Shown here one piece after another: positions 53,167-63,007 of a DNA stretch of 64,000 nt. This DNA comes from Streptomyces sp. SCUT-3. Its GTDB lineage: Bacteria > Actinomycetota > Actinomycetes > Streptomycetales > Streptomycetaceae. Within the stretch, counting starts at the first letter, position 1. The number at the start of each line of letters is the position of its first letter. The translations under genes were made by a program, and so were the position numbers. Where the stretch lies: positions 186,001 through 250,000 of the forward strand of contig NZ_CP046907.1 of NCBI RefSeq assembly GCF_014083985.1, written 5' to 3'. The notes beneath the pieces were generated by a model that saw only the letters and a program-made list of their open reading frames with translations, did not search any database and was not told the origin of the DNA.

Positions 53167-53213
53167 TGGGTGCCGTTGCCGGACGGAACACGGAACGAGG
53201 AGTGGAGCAGGAC

Positions 53214-53981
53214 ATGGTGGAGATCAAGACCGACGCGGCGCTGGAGGCCATGCGGGAGGCCGGACGGGTGGTGGCCCGCGCGCTCGCCGCCGTCCGGGAG
53301 GCCGCGGGCGTCGGGGTGTCCCTGCTGGAGCTGGACGAGGCGGCCCGCGCCGTCCTGGACGGGGCCGGGGCGCGCTCGCCCTTCCTGGGCTACCGGCCCT
53401 CGTTCGCCCCCACTCCCTTCCCGGCGGTGATCTGTGCGTCGGTCAACGACGCCCTCGTGCACGGCATCCCCACCGGCTACCGCCTGCGGGACGGCGACCT
53501 GGTCAGCATCGACTGCGGCGCGGAACTCGACGGCTGGAACGGCGACGCCGCTGTCAGCTTCACCGTCGGCACACCCCGCCCCGAGGACCTGCGGCTGATC
53601 GGCACCGCCCGGGAGGCGCTCGACGCCGGGATCGCCGCGGCCGTCCCCGGGAACCGCATCGGCGACATCTCCCACGCCGTCGGCACCGTCGCCCGGGCGG
53701 CCCGCTGCGGCATGCCCGCCGAGTTCGGCGGGCACGGCATCGGCCGCCGCATGCACGAGGACCCCCACATCCCCAACCGGGGCCGTCCCGGCCGCGGTCT
53801 CCTCCTGCGCCACGGCATGGTGCTCGCCGTCGAGCCGATGCTCATGGCCGGCGGGCGCGACGCCTACCGCACCAACGCCGACGGATGGACCCTGCACACC
53901 GTCGACGGCAGCCGGGCCGCCCACGTCGAGCACACGGTCGCCGTCACCGAGGACGGCCCGCGCGTCCTGACCCTGCCCTGA
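53214..53981 (+). CDS. map: Type I methionine aminopeptidase
   Basis: The 255-residue pita-bread enzyme has all five metal ligands: Asp100 and Asp111 (SIDCGAELDGWNGDAA), His174 (GHGIGR), Glu207 (AVEPML) and Glu239 (AHVEHTV), plus the substrate-proximal His83 (ALVHGIP). It removes initiator Met from nascent proteins. ATG 53214 follows GAGGAGTGGAGC. Divergence from the XRE gene suggests this is a regulated secondary copy, not the housekeeping map of the ribosomal-protein cluster. Confidence 0.93.
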   Translation: MVEIKTDAALEAMREAGRVVARALAAVREAAGVGVSLLELDEAARAVLDGAGARSPFLGYRPSFAPTPFPAVICASVNDALVHGIPTGYRLRDGDLVSIDCGAELDGWNGDAAVSFTVGTPRPEDLRLIGTAREALDAGIAAAVPGNRIGDISHAVGTVARAARCGMPAEFGGHGIGRRMHEDPHIPNRGRPGRGLLLRHGMVLAVEPMLMAGGRDAYRTNADGWTLHTVDGSRAAHVEHTVAVTEDGPRVLTLP

Positions 53982-54152
53982 CCGGGTCGCGCCCGGCCCC
54001 GGACCGGCGACAAACCGGCGACGGGCAGCGCCGGCCGTCGAGCACGCGGGCCCGGCCGCCACCGGGCACCTGCCCGGCCGCCGGTCCCGGGACCTCCCTG
54101 CGGCCTCGCCGCCCGGGAGGCCGCCGGCGTCCCCGGAGGCCGCCGTTCCCGT

Positions 54153-57100
54153 TCACGTGCCGCCGGATTCCGTGCCCGCCGCACCCCGCAGGCGTATCAC
54201 GGAGCCGTCGCGGCCCTTGACGACCCGCAGGCGGACGGGGATGCGCCGGCGCAGGTCGGCGACGTGGCTGACGATGCCCACCGCCCGGTCGCGTTCGCGC
54301 AGCGAGTCGAGGACGTCGAGGACCTCGTCGAGGGCCTCCTCGTCGAGGCTGCCGAAGCCCTCGTCGATGAAGAGGGTGTCCAGGCGCAGGCCGCCGGCCT
54401 CGTCGGTGACGACGTCGGCCAGGCCGAGGGCGAGGGCGAGGGAGGCGAAGAAGGTCTCGCCGCCGGAGAGGGTCGAGGTGTCGCGCTCGGCGCCGGTCCA
54501 GGCGTCGACGACCCGCAGGCCCAGGCCGGAGCGGCCGCGGCCGGTCACCCGCTCGTCGGTGTGCACGAGGGTGTAGCGGCCCGAGGACATGCGCCGCAGC
54601 CGCACGCTCGCCGCGGCGGCCACCTGCTCCAGGCGGGCCGCCAGGACGTAGGACTCCAGGCGCATGCGCAGTTCGTTGTCGCCGGCGGTCCCGGCGGTCA
54701 GCTGCGCCAGGCGGTGCAGCCGGGCGAACTCCTCGCGGGCGGGGGCGAGGCGGCGGGTGGCCGCCTCGGCCTGCTCCCCGAGCCGGTCGAGCTGCTCGCA
54801 GCGCGAGCGGGCGGCGGCGTCGGCGGTGGAGGCGGCCCGCAGGCGGTCCGCGGCCGCCTCCCAGGCCGCGCGCGCGGCGCCCGGGTCCGCGGGCGGGGCG
54901 GCGGCCGCATCGGCCAGGCCGGGCGAGGCTAGTTCCTCGGTGACGGCGGCGCGTTCGGCCCGCCACTGCTCCAGACGGGCCTGGAGCCGGTTGTGGTCGG
55001 CGTCGGGCAGGGCCGCGGCGGCCGCCTCGCCGGCGGTGCGGAACCCGGCGCGGAAGGCGGCGGCGTCGACTGCGGCGTCGGCCTCCTTCAGCCGGCGGGC
55101 CGCCTCGTCCGCCGCCCGCGCCGCCCCGGCGGCACGGGCGAGGAGGTCCGCCTCGCGGGTGAGCCGGGCGATGCGCTCGCCGATGCCGGCCGCGCCCGCC
55201 CTGGCCCGTGCGATCTCCTCGGCGAGCCCGGCGTGTTCGCGCTCGAGGAGTTCGCGGCGGGAGGTGCGGGCGGCGGCGCGCTGCTCCACGTCGCGGTGGA
55301 CGCCCGTGCGGCGGGCGTGCTCGGCCTCGGCCCGGGCGAGTGCCTCGCGGGCCGCGTGGAGTTCGCGGGCGGCGGCGCGGGCGGCGGTCAGCTCCTGCTC
55401 CAGTTCCCGCTCCGCGGCGGCGAGTTCCGCCACCGCCGGGCCGGAGTGCACCGCCGTCCCGGCGGTGGCGTCCGCCGGAACACCCGCCGCAACGCCTGCC
55501 GCAGCGTCGTCCTCGCCGCGGCCCGGGGTGCCGTCCGCGGCCTCCGCCGCGGCGTCGGCCAGGGCCTGGTGCAGGGCCGCGGCTTCCCGTTCGGCCTTCT
55601 CGCGTTCGGCGCGGGCGGCGTCGTAGGCGGCCTGCGCGGCGTCCTCGTGCTCCTTGGTGACCGGGCGGGGGCCCGGCGCCGCCGGCGCCGGGTGCCGGAC
55701 CGAGCCGCACACCATGCAGGCGCGGCCGTCGGCGAGTTCGGCGGCCAGCTCGGCGGCGACCGCCTCCAGGCGCTGCTCGCGCAGGTCCTGCCACCGCCCG
55801 CGGGCGGCGAGTTCGGCGTCGAGCGCCGCGCGGCAGCGGTCCTGCGCCTCGGCGGTCCTGCCGCGCAGGGCGTCGCGGCGGCGGGCGGCGGCGAGCCGCC
55901 GCCGTGCCGTCCCCAGCCGGGCGGCGAGCTGCTCGGCCAGGGCGGCGGCCTCCTGCGCCTCGTCGATGCGCCGGCGGTGGGCGCGTGCGGCCTCCTCCCA
56001 GCCGGCCTGCCACTGGGCGGCTTCGGCCAGGCGTTCCTCGTCGTCGCGCGCCTCGCGGTCCAGCCGGTCCAGTTCGGCGCCCACCTCGGCGTGGCGCCGT
56101 TCGGCCGACAGGGCGCTGCGGAGGCCGCCGAGGTCCTGCCGCCGGGCGCGTTCGAGCCCGGCCAGTTCCTCGGCGCCGGCCTGCGCGTGGGACGGGTCGA
56201 GCGCGGCCCGGGCGGCGCGTTCGGCCGCGCAGGCGGCCGTGTGCTCGTGGGCGGCGCGCTCGCGCAGGGCCAGGGCCGGGGCGACCCGGGCTGCCGCCCC
56301 GGCACGCTCCAGGCGGACGGCGTCCGCCTCGTACTGCTCGCGCTGCCGGTCCAGCTCGTCCGCCCGCTGCCGGGCCCGCCGGTGGCGTTCCTGGCGCCCC
56401 GCCAGTTCCTGCGCGTCCTCCAGGGCCCGCCGGGCCCCGGTGTGCGCGGCCTCGGCCGCGGCGAGCGCGACGGCGGCGGCCGTGCGCCGTTCGCGGGCGT
56501 CGGCGCGCAGGACGGCCGCCCACTGCAGGACGTGCGGGGCGAGGTCCGGGTGGCCGGCGGCGCGGGCCTCCTCGGGCAGCCGGTCCTCCAGTGGCTCGGC
56601 GCCCTCCCCCGCCGCCTGCCGGGCCCGGTGGGCCAGGGCCAGGAGCTGTTCGTCGCCGACGCGCACCCGGCCCTCGGCCTCCTTGCGGCGGTCGGCCAGC
56701 CAGCGTTCGACGTCGCGGAAACGGGCGGTGTCGAACAGACGGCCCAGCAGCTCGGCCCGGCGGCCCGCGTCCGCGCGCAGGAAGGCGGCGAACTCGCCCT
56801 GCGGGAGCAGCACGACCTGGCAGAACTGCTCGCGGCTCATGCCCAGCAGGTTGCCGATCTCCTCGCCGATCTCCTGGTGGGAGCGGCTCAGCGCCCGCCA
56901 GTTCCCCGTCCGCGGGTCGTACTCGCGCAGGTGGCTGACCGCCTTGTCCCGGGTGGTCCCGGTGCCCCGCTTCTTGGGGCGTTCCTGCTCGGGGCGGCGG
57001 GTGACCTCCAGGCGGCGTCCGGCCAGGGTCAGTTCCAGGACGACCTCGGTGGGGGTGCCGGGGTCGGCGTGGTCGCTGCGCAGCCGGGCCCCGGCGCCCT

Positions 57101-57281
57101 GCCGTGCCCCGGGGAGCCCGGCGTACAGGGCGTAGCAGACGGCGTCGAGGACGGAGGTCTTGCCCGCACCGGTGGGGCCGTGCAGCAGGAACAGCCCGGC
57201 CGAGGAGAGGGCGTCGAAGTCGACGGTCTCGGTGCCGGGGAAGGGGCCGAACGCCTGGACCGTCAGGCGGTGCAGTCTCAT
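54153..57281 (-). CDS. sbcC: SbcC/Rad50-type exonuclease subunit
   Basis: The 1042-residue SMC-like ATPase has Walker A GPTGAGKTS (35-43), long Ala/Arg/Glu-rich coiled coils, a zinc-hook CMVC motif near the middle (RACMVCGS), signature LSGGETFFASL, and Walker B LDTLFIDEGFGSLD near the C-terminus. With SbcD it cleaves hairpins and processes DNA ends. Its start lies 4 bp after the sbcD stop, so the two are coupled. Confidence 0.94.
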   Translation of the reverse strand: MRLHRLTVQAFGPFPGTETVDFDALSSAGLFLLHGPTGAGKTSVLDAVCYALYAGLPGARQGAGARLRSDHADPGTPTEVVLELTLAGRRLEVTRRPEQERPKKRGTGTTRDKAVSHLREYDPRTGNWRALSRSHQEIGEEIGNLLGMSREQFCQVVLLPQGEFAAFLRADAGRRAELLGRLFDTARFRDVERWLADRRKEAEGRVRVGDEQLLALAHRARQAAGEGAEPLEDRLPEEARAAGHPDLAPHVLQWAAVLRADARERRTAAAVALAAAEAAHTGARRALEDAQELAGRQERHRRARQRADELDRQREQYEADAVRLERAGAAARVAPALALRERAAHEHTAACAAERAARAALDPSHAQAGAEELAGLERARRQDLGGLRSALSAERRHAEVGAELDRLDREARDDEERLAEAAQWQAGWEEAARAHRRRIDEAQEAAALAEQLAARLGTARRRLAAARRRDALRGRTAEAQDRCRAALDAELAARGRWQDLREQRLEAVAAELAAELADGRACMVCGSVRHPAPAAPGPRPVTKEHEDAAQAAYDAARAEREKAEREAAALHQALADAAAEAADGTPGRGEDDAAAGVAAGVPADATAGTAVHSGPAVAELAAAERELEQELTAARAAARELHAAREALARAEAEHARRTGVHRDVEQRAAARTSRRELLEREHAGLAEEIARARAGAAGIGERIARLTREADLLARAAGAARAADEAARRLKEADAAVDAAAFRAGFRTAGEAAAAALPDADHNRLQARLEQWRAERAAVTEELASPGLADAAAAPPADPGAARAAWEAAADRLRAASTADAAARSRCEQLDRLGEQAEAATRRLAPAREEFARLHRLAQLTAGTAGDNELRMRLESYVLAARLEQVAAAASVRLRRMSSGRYTLVHTDERVTGRGRSGLGLRVVDAWTGAERDTSTLSGGETFFASLALALGLADVVTDEAGGLRLDTLFIDEGFGSLDEEALDEVLDVLDSLRERDRAVGIVSHVADLRRRIPVRLRVVKGRDGSVIRLRGAAGTESGGT

Positions 57282-57285
57282 CGGG

Positions 57286-58506
57286 TCAGGCCTCCCCGGT
57301 GCGCGCGGTGCCGGCTGCCGCGGACCCGGCGCCGCGCGCCCCGGCGCCCTGCGTCCCGGCGCCCTCCGCCCCGGGGCGCACGGCGTCGAACGCGGCGTGC
57401 AGCACGGCGCGTTCGTGCTCGTCCGGCCCGGTGCCGCGCACGTGCGCGACGAAGTCCTCGGCGATCTGGCGGTCGGTGCGGCCGCGCAGCCGGGTGGCGT
57501 AGGAGGCCAGGGGGTCGTCGTCGGACCGCTCGGGGTCGAGGACGAGGCTGAGCACGTGGGGGAAGCGCTTCCGCAGCCGCGCCATGGGCTCGTGGGGCCG
57601 GTGCGGGTCGGTGACGGTGGCCTCCAGCCAGGCGTCGGCGTGGCGGTCCAGGGACGGGTCGGCCAGCAGGTCCTCGAGGCGGCCGCGGACGCGGGCCAGG
57701 CGGCGGGGCACGGGGCAGTCGACGCGTTCGGCGGACACCTCGCCGCGGGGGCCGAGGTCGACCAGCCACATGCTCTTGCGGTGGTCGGCCTCGGAGAAGG
57801 AGTAGGCCAGGGGGGAGCCGCTGTAGCGCAGCCGCTCCGTCAGGACCTGGCTGCCGTGCAGGTGTCCCAGGGCCACGTAGTCGACACCGTCGAAGACGGA
57901 CGGCGGGACGGCGGCCACTCCCCCGGCGGTGATGTCGCGTTCGCTGTCGCTGGACGCCCCGCCAGCGACGAAGGCGTGGGCGAGGACGACCGAGCGGGTT
58001 CCGGCGGGACGGGCGGCGAGGTCGGCGCGGACCCGGTCCATGGCGGCGCCGAGAACCGCGGCGTGGTCGGCGCGGCGCACCCCGAACTCCTCCCGGACCA
58101 TGGCCGGTTCCAGGTAGGGCAGCCCGTACAGGGCGACGTCGCCGTGCTCGTCGGCCAGGACGACCGGCACCGCGCAGCCTGCCGGGTCGGTGCGCAGGTG
58201 GATGCCGGCGCGGCCCATCAGGCCGGCGCCGACGCCCAGGCGTCGGGCGGAGTCGTGGTTGCCGGAGATCATCACGGTGGGCACGCCGAGGGCGGCCAGG
58301 CGGTGCAGGGCCCGGTCGTAGAGCGCGACCGCGTCCAGGGAGGGCAGTGCCCGGTCGTAGACGTCGCCCGCCACCACGACCGCGTCGACGCGTTCGGACC
58401 GCGCGGTGTCCACGAGGTGGTCGACGAAGGCCTCCTGCGCGTCGAGGAGCCCCACCCGGTGGAAGGAGCGCCCCAAGTGCCAGTCGGAGGTGTGGAGAAT
58501 CCTCAA
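57286..58506 (-). CDS. sbcD: SbcD/Mre11-type nuclease subunit
   Basis: The 406-residue calcineurin-like nuclease has the metal motifs HTSDWHLG (Asp8, His10), AGDVYDR, SGNHDS, an internal AHAF and GHLHGSQ. TTG 58506 (MRILHTSDWH) is chosen because the catalytic fold starts at once and GGAG lies upstream; the longer frame would add a non-conserved leader. The C-terminal 40 residues are low-complexity Gly/Ala/Thr. It lies immediately upstream of sbcC. Confidence 0.93.
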   Translation of the reverse strand: MRILHTSDWHLGRSFHRVGLLDAQEAFVDHLVDTARSERVDAVVVAGDVYDRALPSLDAVALYDRALHRLAALGVPTVMISGNHDSARRLGVGAGLMGRAGIHLRTDPAGCAVPVVLADEHGDVALYGLPYLEPAMVREEFGVRRADHAAVLGAAMDRVRADLAARPAGTRSVVLAHAFVAGGASSDSERDITAGGVAAVPPSVFDGVDYVALGHLHGSQVLTERLRYSGSPLAYSFSEADHRKSMWLVDLGPRGEVSAERVDCPVPRRLARVRGRLEDLLADPSLDRHADAWLEATVTDPHRPHEPMARLRKRFPHVLSLVLDPERSDDDPLASYATRLRGRTDRQIAEDFVAHVRGTGPDEHERAVLHAAFDAVRPGAEGAGTQGAGARGAGSAAAGTARTGEA

Positions 58507-58647
58507 GAGACCACTCCGGCCCGCATGCTTGTCCTTCCCTACTGCCCCGTGGTACGCGCCGGGCGGGCGCGGGAGCGCCGCCCGGCACCGCACTACCGTA
58601 GCGGCGGCAGGCACCCGGTCCGTGCCGGTCCCCCGGATCAGCCGCCC

Positions 58648-59529
58648 TCAGGCCTGCCCGGGGCGGACCACGGCCACGGGGCAGTGCGCGTGGTGGAGGA
58701 GGGCCTGGCTGACCGAGCCGAGCAGCAGTCCGGCGAAGCCGCCGCGTCCGCGCGCCCCGACCACCACGAGCTGGGCGCTGCCGGAGGCGTCGATCAGTGC
58801 CTGGCGCGTGCGGGCCCGCAGGAGGCGGCGGTGCACCTCCAGGTCCGGGTGCTCCTCCCGCCGGCCCGCGAGGGCCTCGGTGAGCACCCGCTCCTCCTCG
58901 TCGCGGATCCAGTCCGCGTCGTACACCGGGGGGACGGGCAGGTCGGGTGCGCCGGGGTCCGGGGGCCTCCAGGCGTTCCAGGTGTGCAGGGCGACCAGGT
59001 CCGTGCCGCGCAGCGACGCCTCGGCGAACGCGAAGGCGACCGCGGCCGCCCCCTCCGGGGAGCCGTCGACGCCGAGCAGCACGGGCCCGGTGGGGTCCGG
59101 CCGACCGCGCACCACCATCACCGGGCAGCGCCCGCGGGCGGACAGGTGCACGGCCGTCGACCCCAGCAGCAGTCCGCTGAAGCCGCCCAGTCCCCGGCTG
59201 CCGACCACGACGAGCACCGCGTCCTTCGACTGCGCCTCCAGGACCGCCAGGGGTTCGCCGGCGACGGCCGCGCCCGTGACCTGCGTCCCCGGCACCGTGC
59301 TGCGGGCCCGCTGCACGGCCTCGGCCAGCGAGAGCTCGACCTCCTGGCGCAGCCCGCCCCCGACGGGCCCCAGGGGCGACGGGCCGAGCGGCACGTGGGT
59401 GCCCGGCCGGTCGAAGGCGCGCACCGCCTTCAGGCCGGTCCCGCGCATCCGGGCCTCGCGGGCGGCGACCTCCACCGCCTCCATGCTCGAGGGTGAACCG
59501 TCCACTCCCACCACGACCGGCGCGCTCAT
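58648..59529 (-). CDS. Tandem universal stress protein
   Basis: The 293-residue product has two UspA domains. Each has an N-terminal GVDGS motif (residues near 8 and 150) and an ATP-binding end: GSRGLGGFSGLLLGST and GARGRGGFAGLLLGSV. Double-domain Usp proteins are common in actinobacteria, often under redox or hypoxia control. ATG 59529 starts the conserved part. It lies upstream of sbcD on the same strand, with a 141-bp gap. Confidence 0.9.
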   Translation of the reverse strand: MSAPVVVGVDGSPSSMEAVEVAAREARMRGTGLKAVRAFDRPGTHVPLGPSPLGPVGGGLRQEVELSLAEAVQRARSTVPGTQVTGAAVAGEPLAVLEAQSKDAVLVVVGSRGLGGFSGLLLGSTAVHLSARGRCPVMVVRGRPDPTGPVLLGVDGSPEGAAAVAFAFAEASLRGTDLVALHTWNAWRPPDPGAPDLPVPPVYDADWIRDEEERVLTEALAGRREEHPDLEVHRRLLRARTRQALIDASGSAQLVVVGARGRGGFAGLLLGSVSQALLHHAHCPVAVVRPGQA

Positions 59530-59867
59530 GCCGGTACTCCCGTCCTCGCACACGACACGGACCGGGCCCGCCGCACGCGCGGGGCCCGGCGGCGGCGCCG
59601 GCGGGCCCGTGGCGGCCGCGCAGGTGTTCCGGGGACCGCCGCGGCGCCGCCCCTCACCTGCCAGAGTCCTCCCTGCGGCCCGCCTCCGCCATCGGCGGGG
59701 GCACGTCCGGCACCGCGGGCCGGGCGTGCTCGCGGGAGGCCCGCCGCCGGTGCGGACCGAACCGGTGATTTACCAGTCCTTTACTATTCTTGTGCGGACA
59801 CCGTCCCGCCGAGACAGACCAGGACCGACCGCGGTCCACCGAGAGAAGAAGGAGCAGCGGACCCGCA
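59530..59867. other. Intergenic region between uspA and the second CNNM/CBS cassette
   Basis: There is no supported gene. An A/T-richer patch (59768-59790, containing TACTAT) probably contains the promoter of the downstream cassette. Confidence 0.5.
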
Positions 59868-59945
59868 ATGGGTGAACCTCCCAGTTCAGGCCGTGCCACG
59901 GCCGACCCCCGGCCCGTCGACCAGAGGGCGGAGGTGGCACGGTGA
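59868..59945 (+). CDS. Short upstream ORF overlapping the second CNNM/CBS cassette
   Basis: This 25-residue frame from ATG 59868 ends QRAEVAR, with its TGA overlapping the GTG start of the next gene. GAAGGAG lies upstream, at a longish 13-base spacing. Its position mirrors the ORF at 18110-18184. Confidence 0.35.
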   Translation: MGEPPSSGRATADPRPVDQRAEVAR

Positions 59946-61270
59946 CCGAAGTGCTGCTGCTCCTCCTCGCCCTCGCACTCACGCTGGCGTGCGCGGTTTT
60001 CGTCGCGGCCGAGTTCTCCCTCACCACCGTCGAGCGCGGCGACCTCGAGCGCGCGGCCGAGGCCGGTGAGCGGGGCGCCCCCGGTGCCCTGAAGGCCGTC
60101 AGGCGCCTGACCTTCCAGCTCTCCGGGGCCCAGCTGGGCATCACGGTGACCTCACTGGTGATCGGCATGCTCGCCGAACCGTCGCTGGCGGTCCTGCTCC
60201 GCGTCCCGCTGGAGGCCGTGGGCCTGCCCGCCGGGGCGGTCCCCGCCGTCGCCACCCTCCTGGGCGTCGCCCTGTCGACCGTGGTGCTGATGGTGGTCGG
60301 CGAACTGGTGCCGAAGAACTGGGCGATCTCCAGCCCGCTGGCGGTGGCCAAGGTGGTGGCGGGCCCGCAGCGCGCCTTCACCGCCGCGTTCGCGCCGCTG
60401 ATCCGGCACCTGAACAACACCGCCAACCGCCTGGTGCGCAAGCTGGGCCTCGAGCCCCAGGAGGAGCTGGCCTCGGCCCGCACCCCCGAGGAGCTGGTCT
60501 CGCTCGCGCAGCACTCGGCCCGAGGGCGCGATCGAGAAGGACTCCGCCGAGCTGTTCGTGCGCACCCTGCACCTGGGCGAACTGACCGCGGAGAACGTGA
60601 TGACGCCGCGCATCGACGTCCGGGCCCTGGAGGCGCACGCGACCGCCGCGGACGCGGCGGAGCTGGCGCTGGCCACCGGCCTGTCCCGCTTCCCCCGTCC
60701 ACCGCGGCAGCCTGGACGAGGTGATCGGCACCGTCCACATCCGCGACGTCCTCGCCCTGGAGGAGGAGGACCGGGCCCGGACCCCGGTCGTCGACCTGGC
60801 CACCGAGCCCCTGCTGGTCCCGCACTCCCTGCCCGTGGACAAGCTGCTCGGGCGGCTGCGCCGCTCCCGCACCATGGCCGTGGTCGTCGACGAGTACGGC
60901 GGCACCGCCGGCGTGGCCACGGTCGAGGACATCGTCGAGGAGGTCGTCGGCGAGGTCCGCGACGAGCACGACCCCGACGAGACCCCCGACCTGGCGCCCG
61001 CCGGACCGACGGCGGACGGCCGCGCGGGAGGCGGACGGCAGCGTCCGCCTGGACCAGCTCGAGGAGATCGGCTTCACCGCCCCGGAGGGCCCCTACGAGA
61101 CGCTGGCCGGCCTGGTCGCCACCCGCCTGGAGCGCATCCCCGCCCCCGGCGACCGCCTGGAGGCGGACGGCTGGCAGCTGGCCGTGCTCGACGTCGACCA
61201 CCACCGGGCCGACCGGGTGCACCTGACCGCCCCGGCCGCCGCCCTGCACGAGGCGGAGGACGCCCGATGA
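59942..61270 (+). CDS. CNNM/DUF21-CBS-CorC membrane protein, second cassette (three frame breaks)
   Basis: GTG 59942 opens MTEVLLLLLALALTLACAVFVAAEF, closely paralogous to the gene at 18181. The frame changes near 60521 (before EGAIEKDSAELF), 60694 (an extra C before VHRGSLDEV) and 61026 (before EADGSVRLDQL), each by +1, so the original frame is regained at the stop. The CBS pair (VMTPRIDV...DEYGGTAGVATVEDIVEEVVGE) and CorC_HlyC domain are recognisable. It overlaps the next gene by ATGA. Confidence 0.83.
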
Positions 61271-62291
61271 CCACGGTCCAGCTCCTGGTCGGAGCCTTCA
61301 CCCTCGTCACCAACGCCTTCTTCGTCGGCGCCGAGTTCGCCCTGATCTCGGTCCGCCGCAGCCAGGTCGAACCGGCCGCGCTCAAGGGGGACCGGCGCGC
61401 CGTCACCACGCTGTGGGGCCTGCAGCACCTGTCCGCGCTGATGGCCACCGCCCAGCTGGGCATCACCGTCTCCTCGCTGGTGCTCGGCGCGGTCGCCGAA
61501 CCGGCCGTCGCCCACCTGCTGGAACCGCCCCTGGAGGCCGCCGGCGTCCCCGGTGCGCTGATCCACCCGATCGCCTTCGTCGTCGCGCTGACCCTGGCCA
61601 CCTACCTGCACATGCTGCTGGGCGAGATGGTCCCCAAGAACATCGCCCTGGCTGCGCCCCGCCGACCGCGCTGCTGCTCGGCCCCCCGCTGGTCGCCCTC
61701 ACCCGCGCCCTGCGGCCGGTGGTCTTCTCGGTCAACGCGTTCGCCAACGCCCTGCTGCGCCTGATGAGGGTCGAGCCGAAGGACGAGGTGTCGGCGGTCT
61801 TCACCGACGACGAGCTCGCCCGGCTGGTCAAGGACTCCAGCGAGGCCGGCCTGCTCGCCCCCGAGGACGGCGAGCGCCTGCAGGACGCCCTGGAGCTGGG
61901 CACCCGGCCCGTCGGCGAGGTGATGGTGCCGCTGAACAGAGTGGTCTCCGTCGGCCACGACATCACCCCGCAGCAGCTGGAACGCGCGGCGGTCGCCGCA
62001 CGGTTCTCCCGCCTACCGGTCATCGGCCCCGGCGACACGATCCTGGGCTACCTGCACGTCAAGGACGCCCTCGGCGTCACCGACCGCACCCGCCCCTTCC
62101 CCCGGACCGCGCTGCGGCCGGTGGTCCGGGTCGCCCTCGACACCCCGCTGGACGACACCATGACCGCCATGCGCGCCGCCGGCACCCACCTCGCCGCCGT
62201 CACCGGCAACAAGGGCACCGTCATCGGGTTCGTCACGATGGAGGACGTCCTGGAGGAACTGGTCGGCCCCGCGGCGGACCCGGCGGGCTGA
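61267..62291 (+). CDS. CNNM/DUF21-CBS membrane protein, partner gene (frame broken near 61660)
   Basis: MTTVQLLVGAFTLVTNAFFVGAEFAL begins a DUF21 domain and matches the gene at 19537. One base is lost in the C run at 61657-61660, after which TALLLGPPLVALTRALRP continues to CBS repeats (FSRLPVIGPGDTILGYLHVKDAL; VIGFVTMEDVLEELVG). Full length is about 342 codons. As in the first cassette, it lacks the CorC_HlyC domain. No ABC-F gene follows here; a terminator does. Confidence 0.84.
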
Positions 62292-62326
62292 GCGGACCCG
62301 GCGGGCCGGGAGGCGCGAACGGCCGG

Positions 62327-62350
62327 GGCCGGGCCCTGCGGGGCCCGGCC
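62327..62350. terminator. Bidirectional terminator
   Basis: A perfect 10-bp inverted repeat (62327-62336 and 62341-62350, loop TGCG) lies between convergent genes. Confidence 0.65.
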
Positions 62351-62761
62351 TCAGCCGAGGATCTTCTCCTTGGCCCGCCGGAACTCCGACTCGGAGATCT
62401 CGCCCCTGTTCTTGAGGTCGGTGAGCGTGGCCAGCTGCTCCACGCCGCCCGCGGAGCCCGCGGCGGCCTGCCGGACGTAGGCGTCGAACGCCTTCTGCTG
62501 CTCCTGCATGTGGTGGATCTCGCGCTCGCCCATCTGCCGGCCCCGCGCGATCAGGTACACGAGGACGCCGAGGAAGGGCAGGACCAGGATGAGCAGCAGC
62601 CACCCGGCCTTGGCCCAGCCGTTCAGCCTCCGGTCGCGGAAGATGTCGGTGATGATGCGGAACAGCAGCATCAGCCACATGATCCACAGGAAGATCCACA
62701 TCACGGTCCAGAAGGCACCGAGCAGCGGGTAGTCGTACGCCAGGTGCACGTGGTCGGCCAT
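62351..62761 (-). CDS. PLDc_N / SHOCT membrane protein
   Basis: The 136-residue product has two membrane segments (about 14-35 and 50-69) of the phospholipase D-nuclease N-terminal type, then a linker (QMGEREIHHMQEQQKAFDAYVRQ) and a C-terminal SHOCT motif (ATLTDLKNRGEISESEFRRAKEKIL). Common in actinobacteria, it is probably an oligomerising membrane scaffold. ATG 62761 has AGGAAGTGG upstream. Confidence 0.87.
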   Translation of the reverse strand: MADHVHLAYDYPLLGAFWTVMWIFLWIMWLMLLFRIITDIFRDRRLNGWAKAGWLLLILVLPFLGVLVYLIARGRQMGEREIHHMQEQQKAFDAYVRQAAAGSAGGVEQLATLTDLKNRGEISESEFRRAKEKILG

Positions 62762-62932
62762 CGTTCCACTTCCTGTCTGTCGCTCGCCCTCCGCGGGCCC
62801 CGCTCCTGCGGCCGGATGTGCCGGGCGGGAGGGCGCGTGCGCCGCGGGCGTCCCGGGCTCCTCCATCCTGGCCCCCGGCCGTCGCCGCGGGCACACGTTC
62901 CTCGGCCGATCGGGGGACGACGGGCCGCGGAC

Positions 62933-62970
62933 CCGCACCCGGGGCCCGCAGGTACGGGTCCCGGGTGCGG
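62933..62970 (-). terminator. Hairpin downstream of yigZ
   Basis: An 11-bp perfect stem (62933-62943 with 62960-62970) lies about 40 bp beyond the yigZ stop on its strand. Confidence 0.5.
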
Positions 62971-63007
62971 ATCCGGTCACGGGCGCGGCGCGGGTGCGGG
63001 TGCGCGG

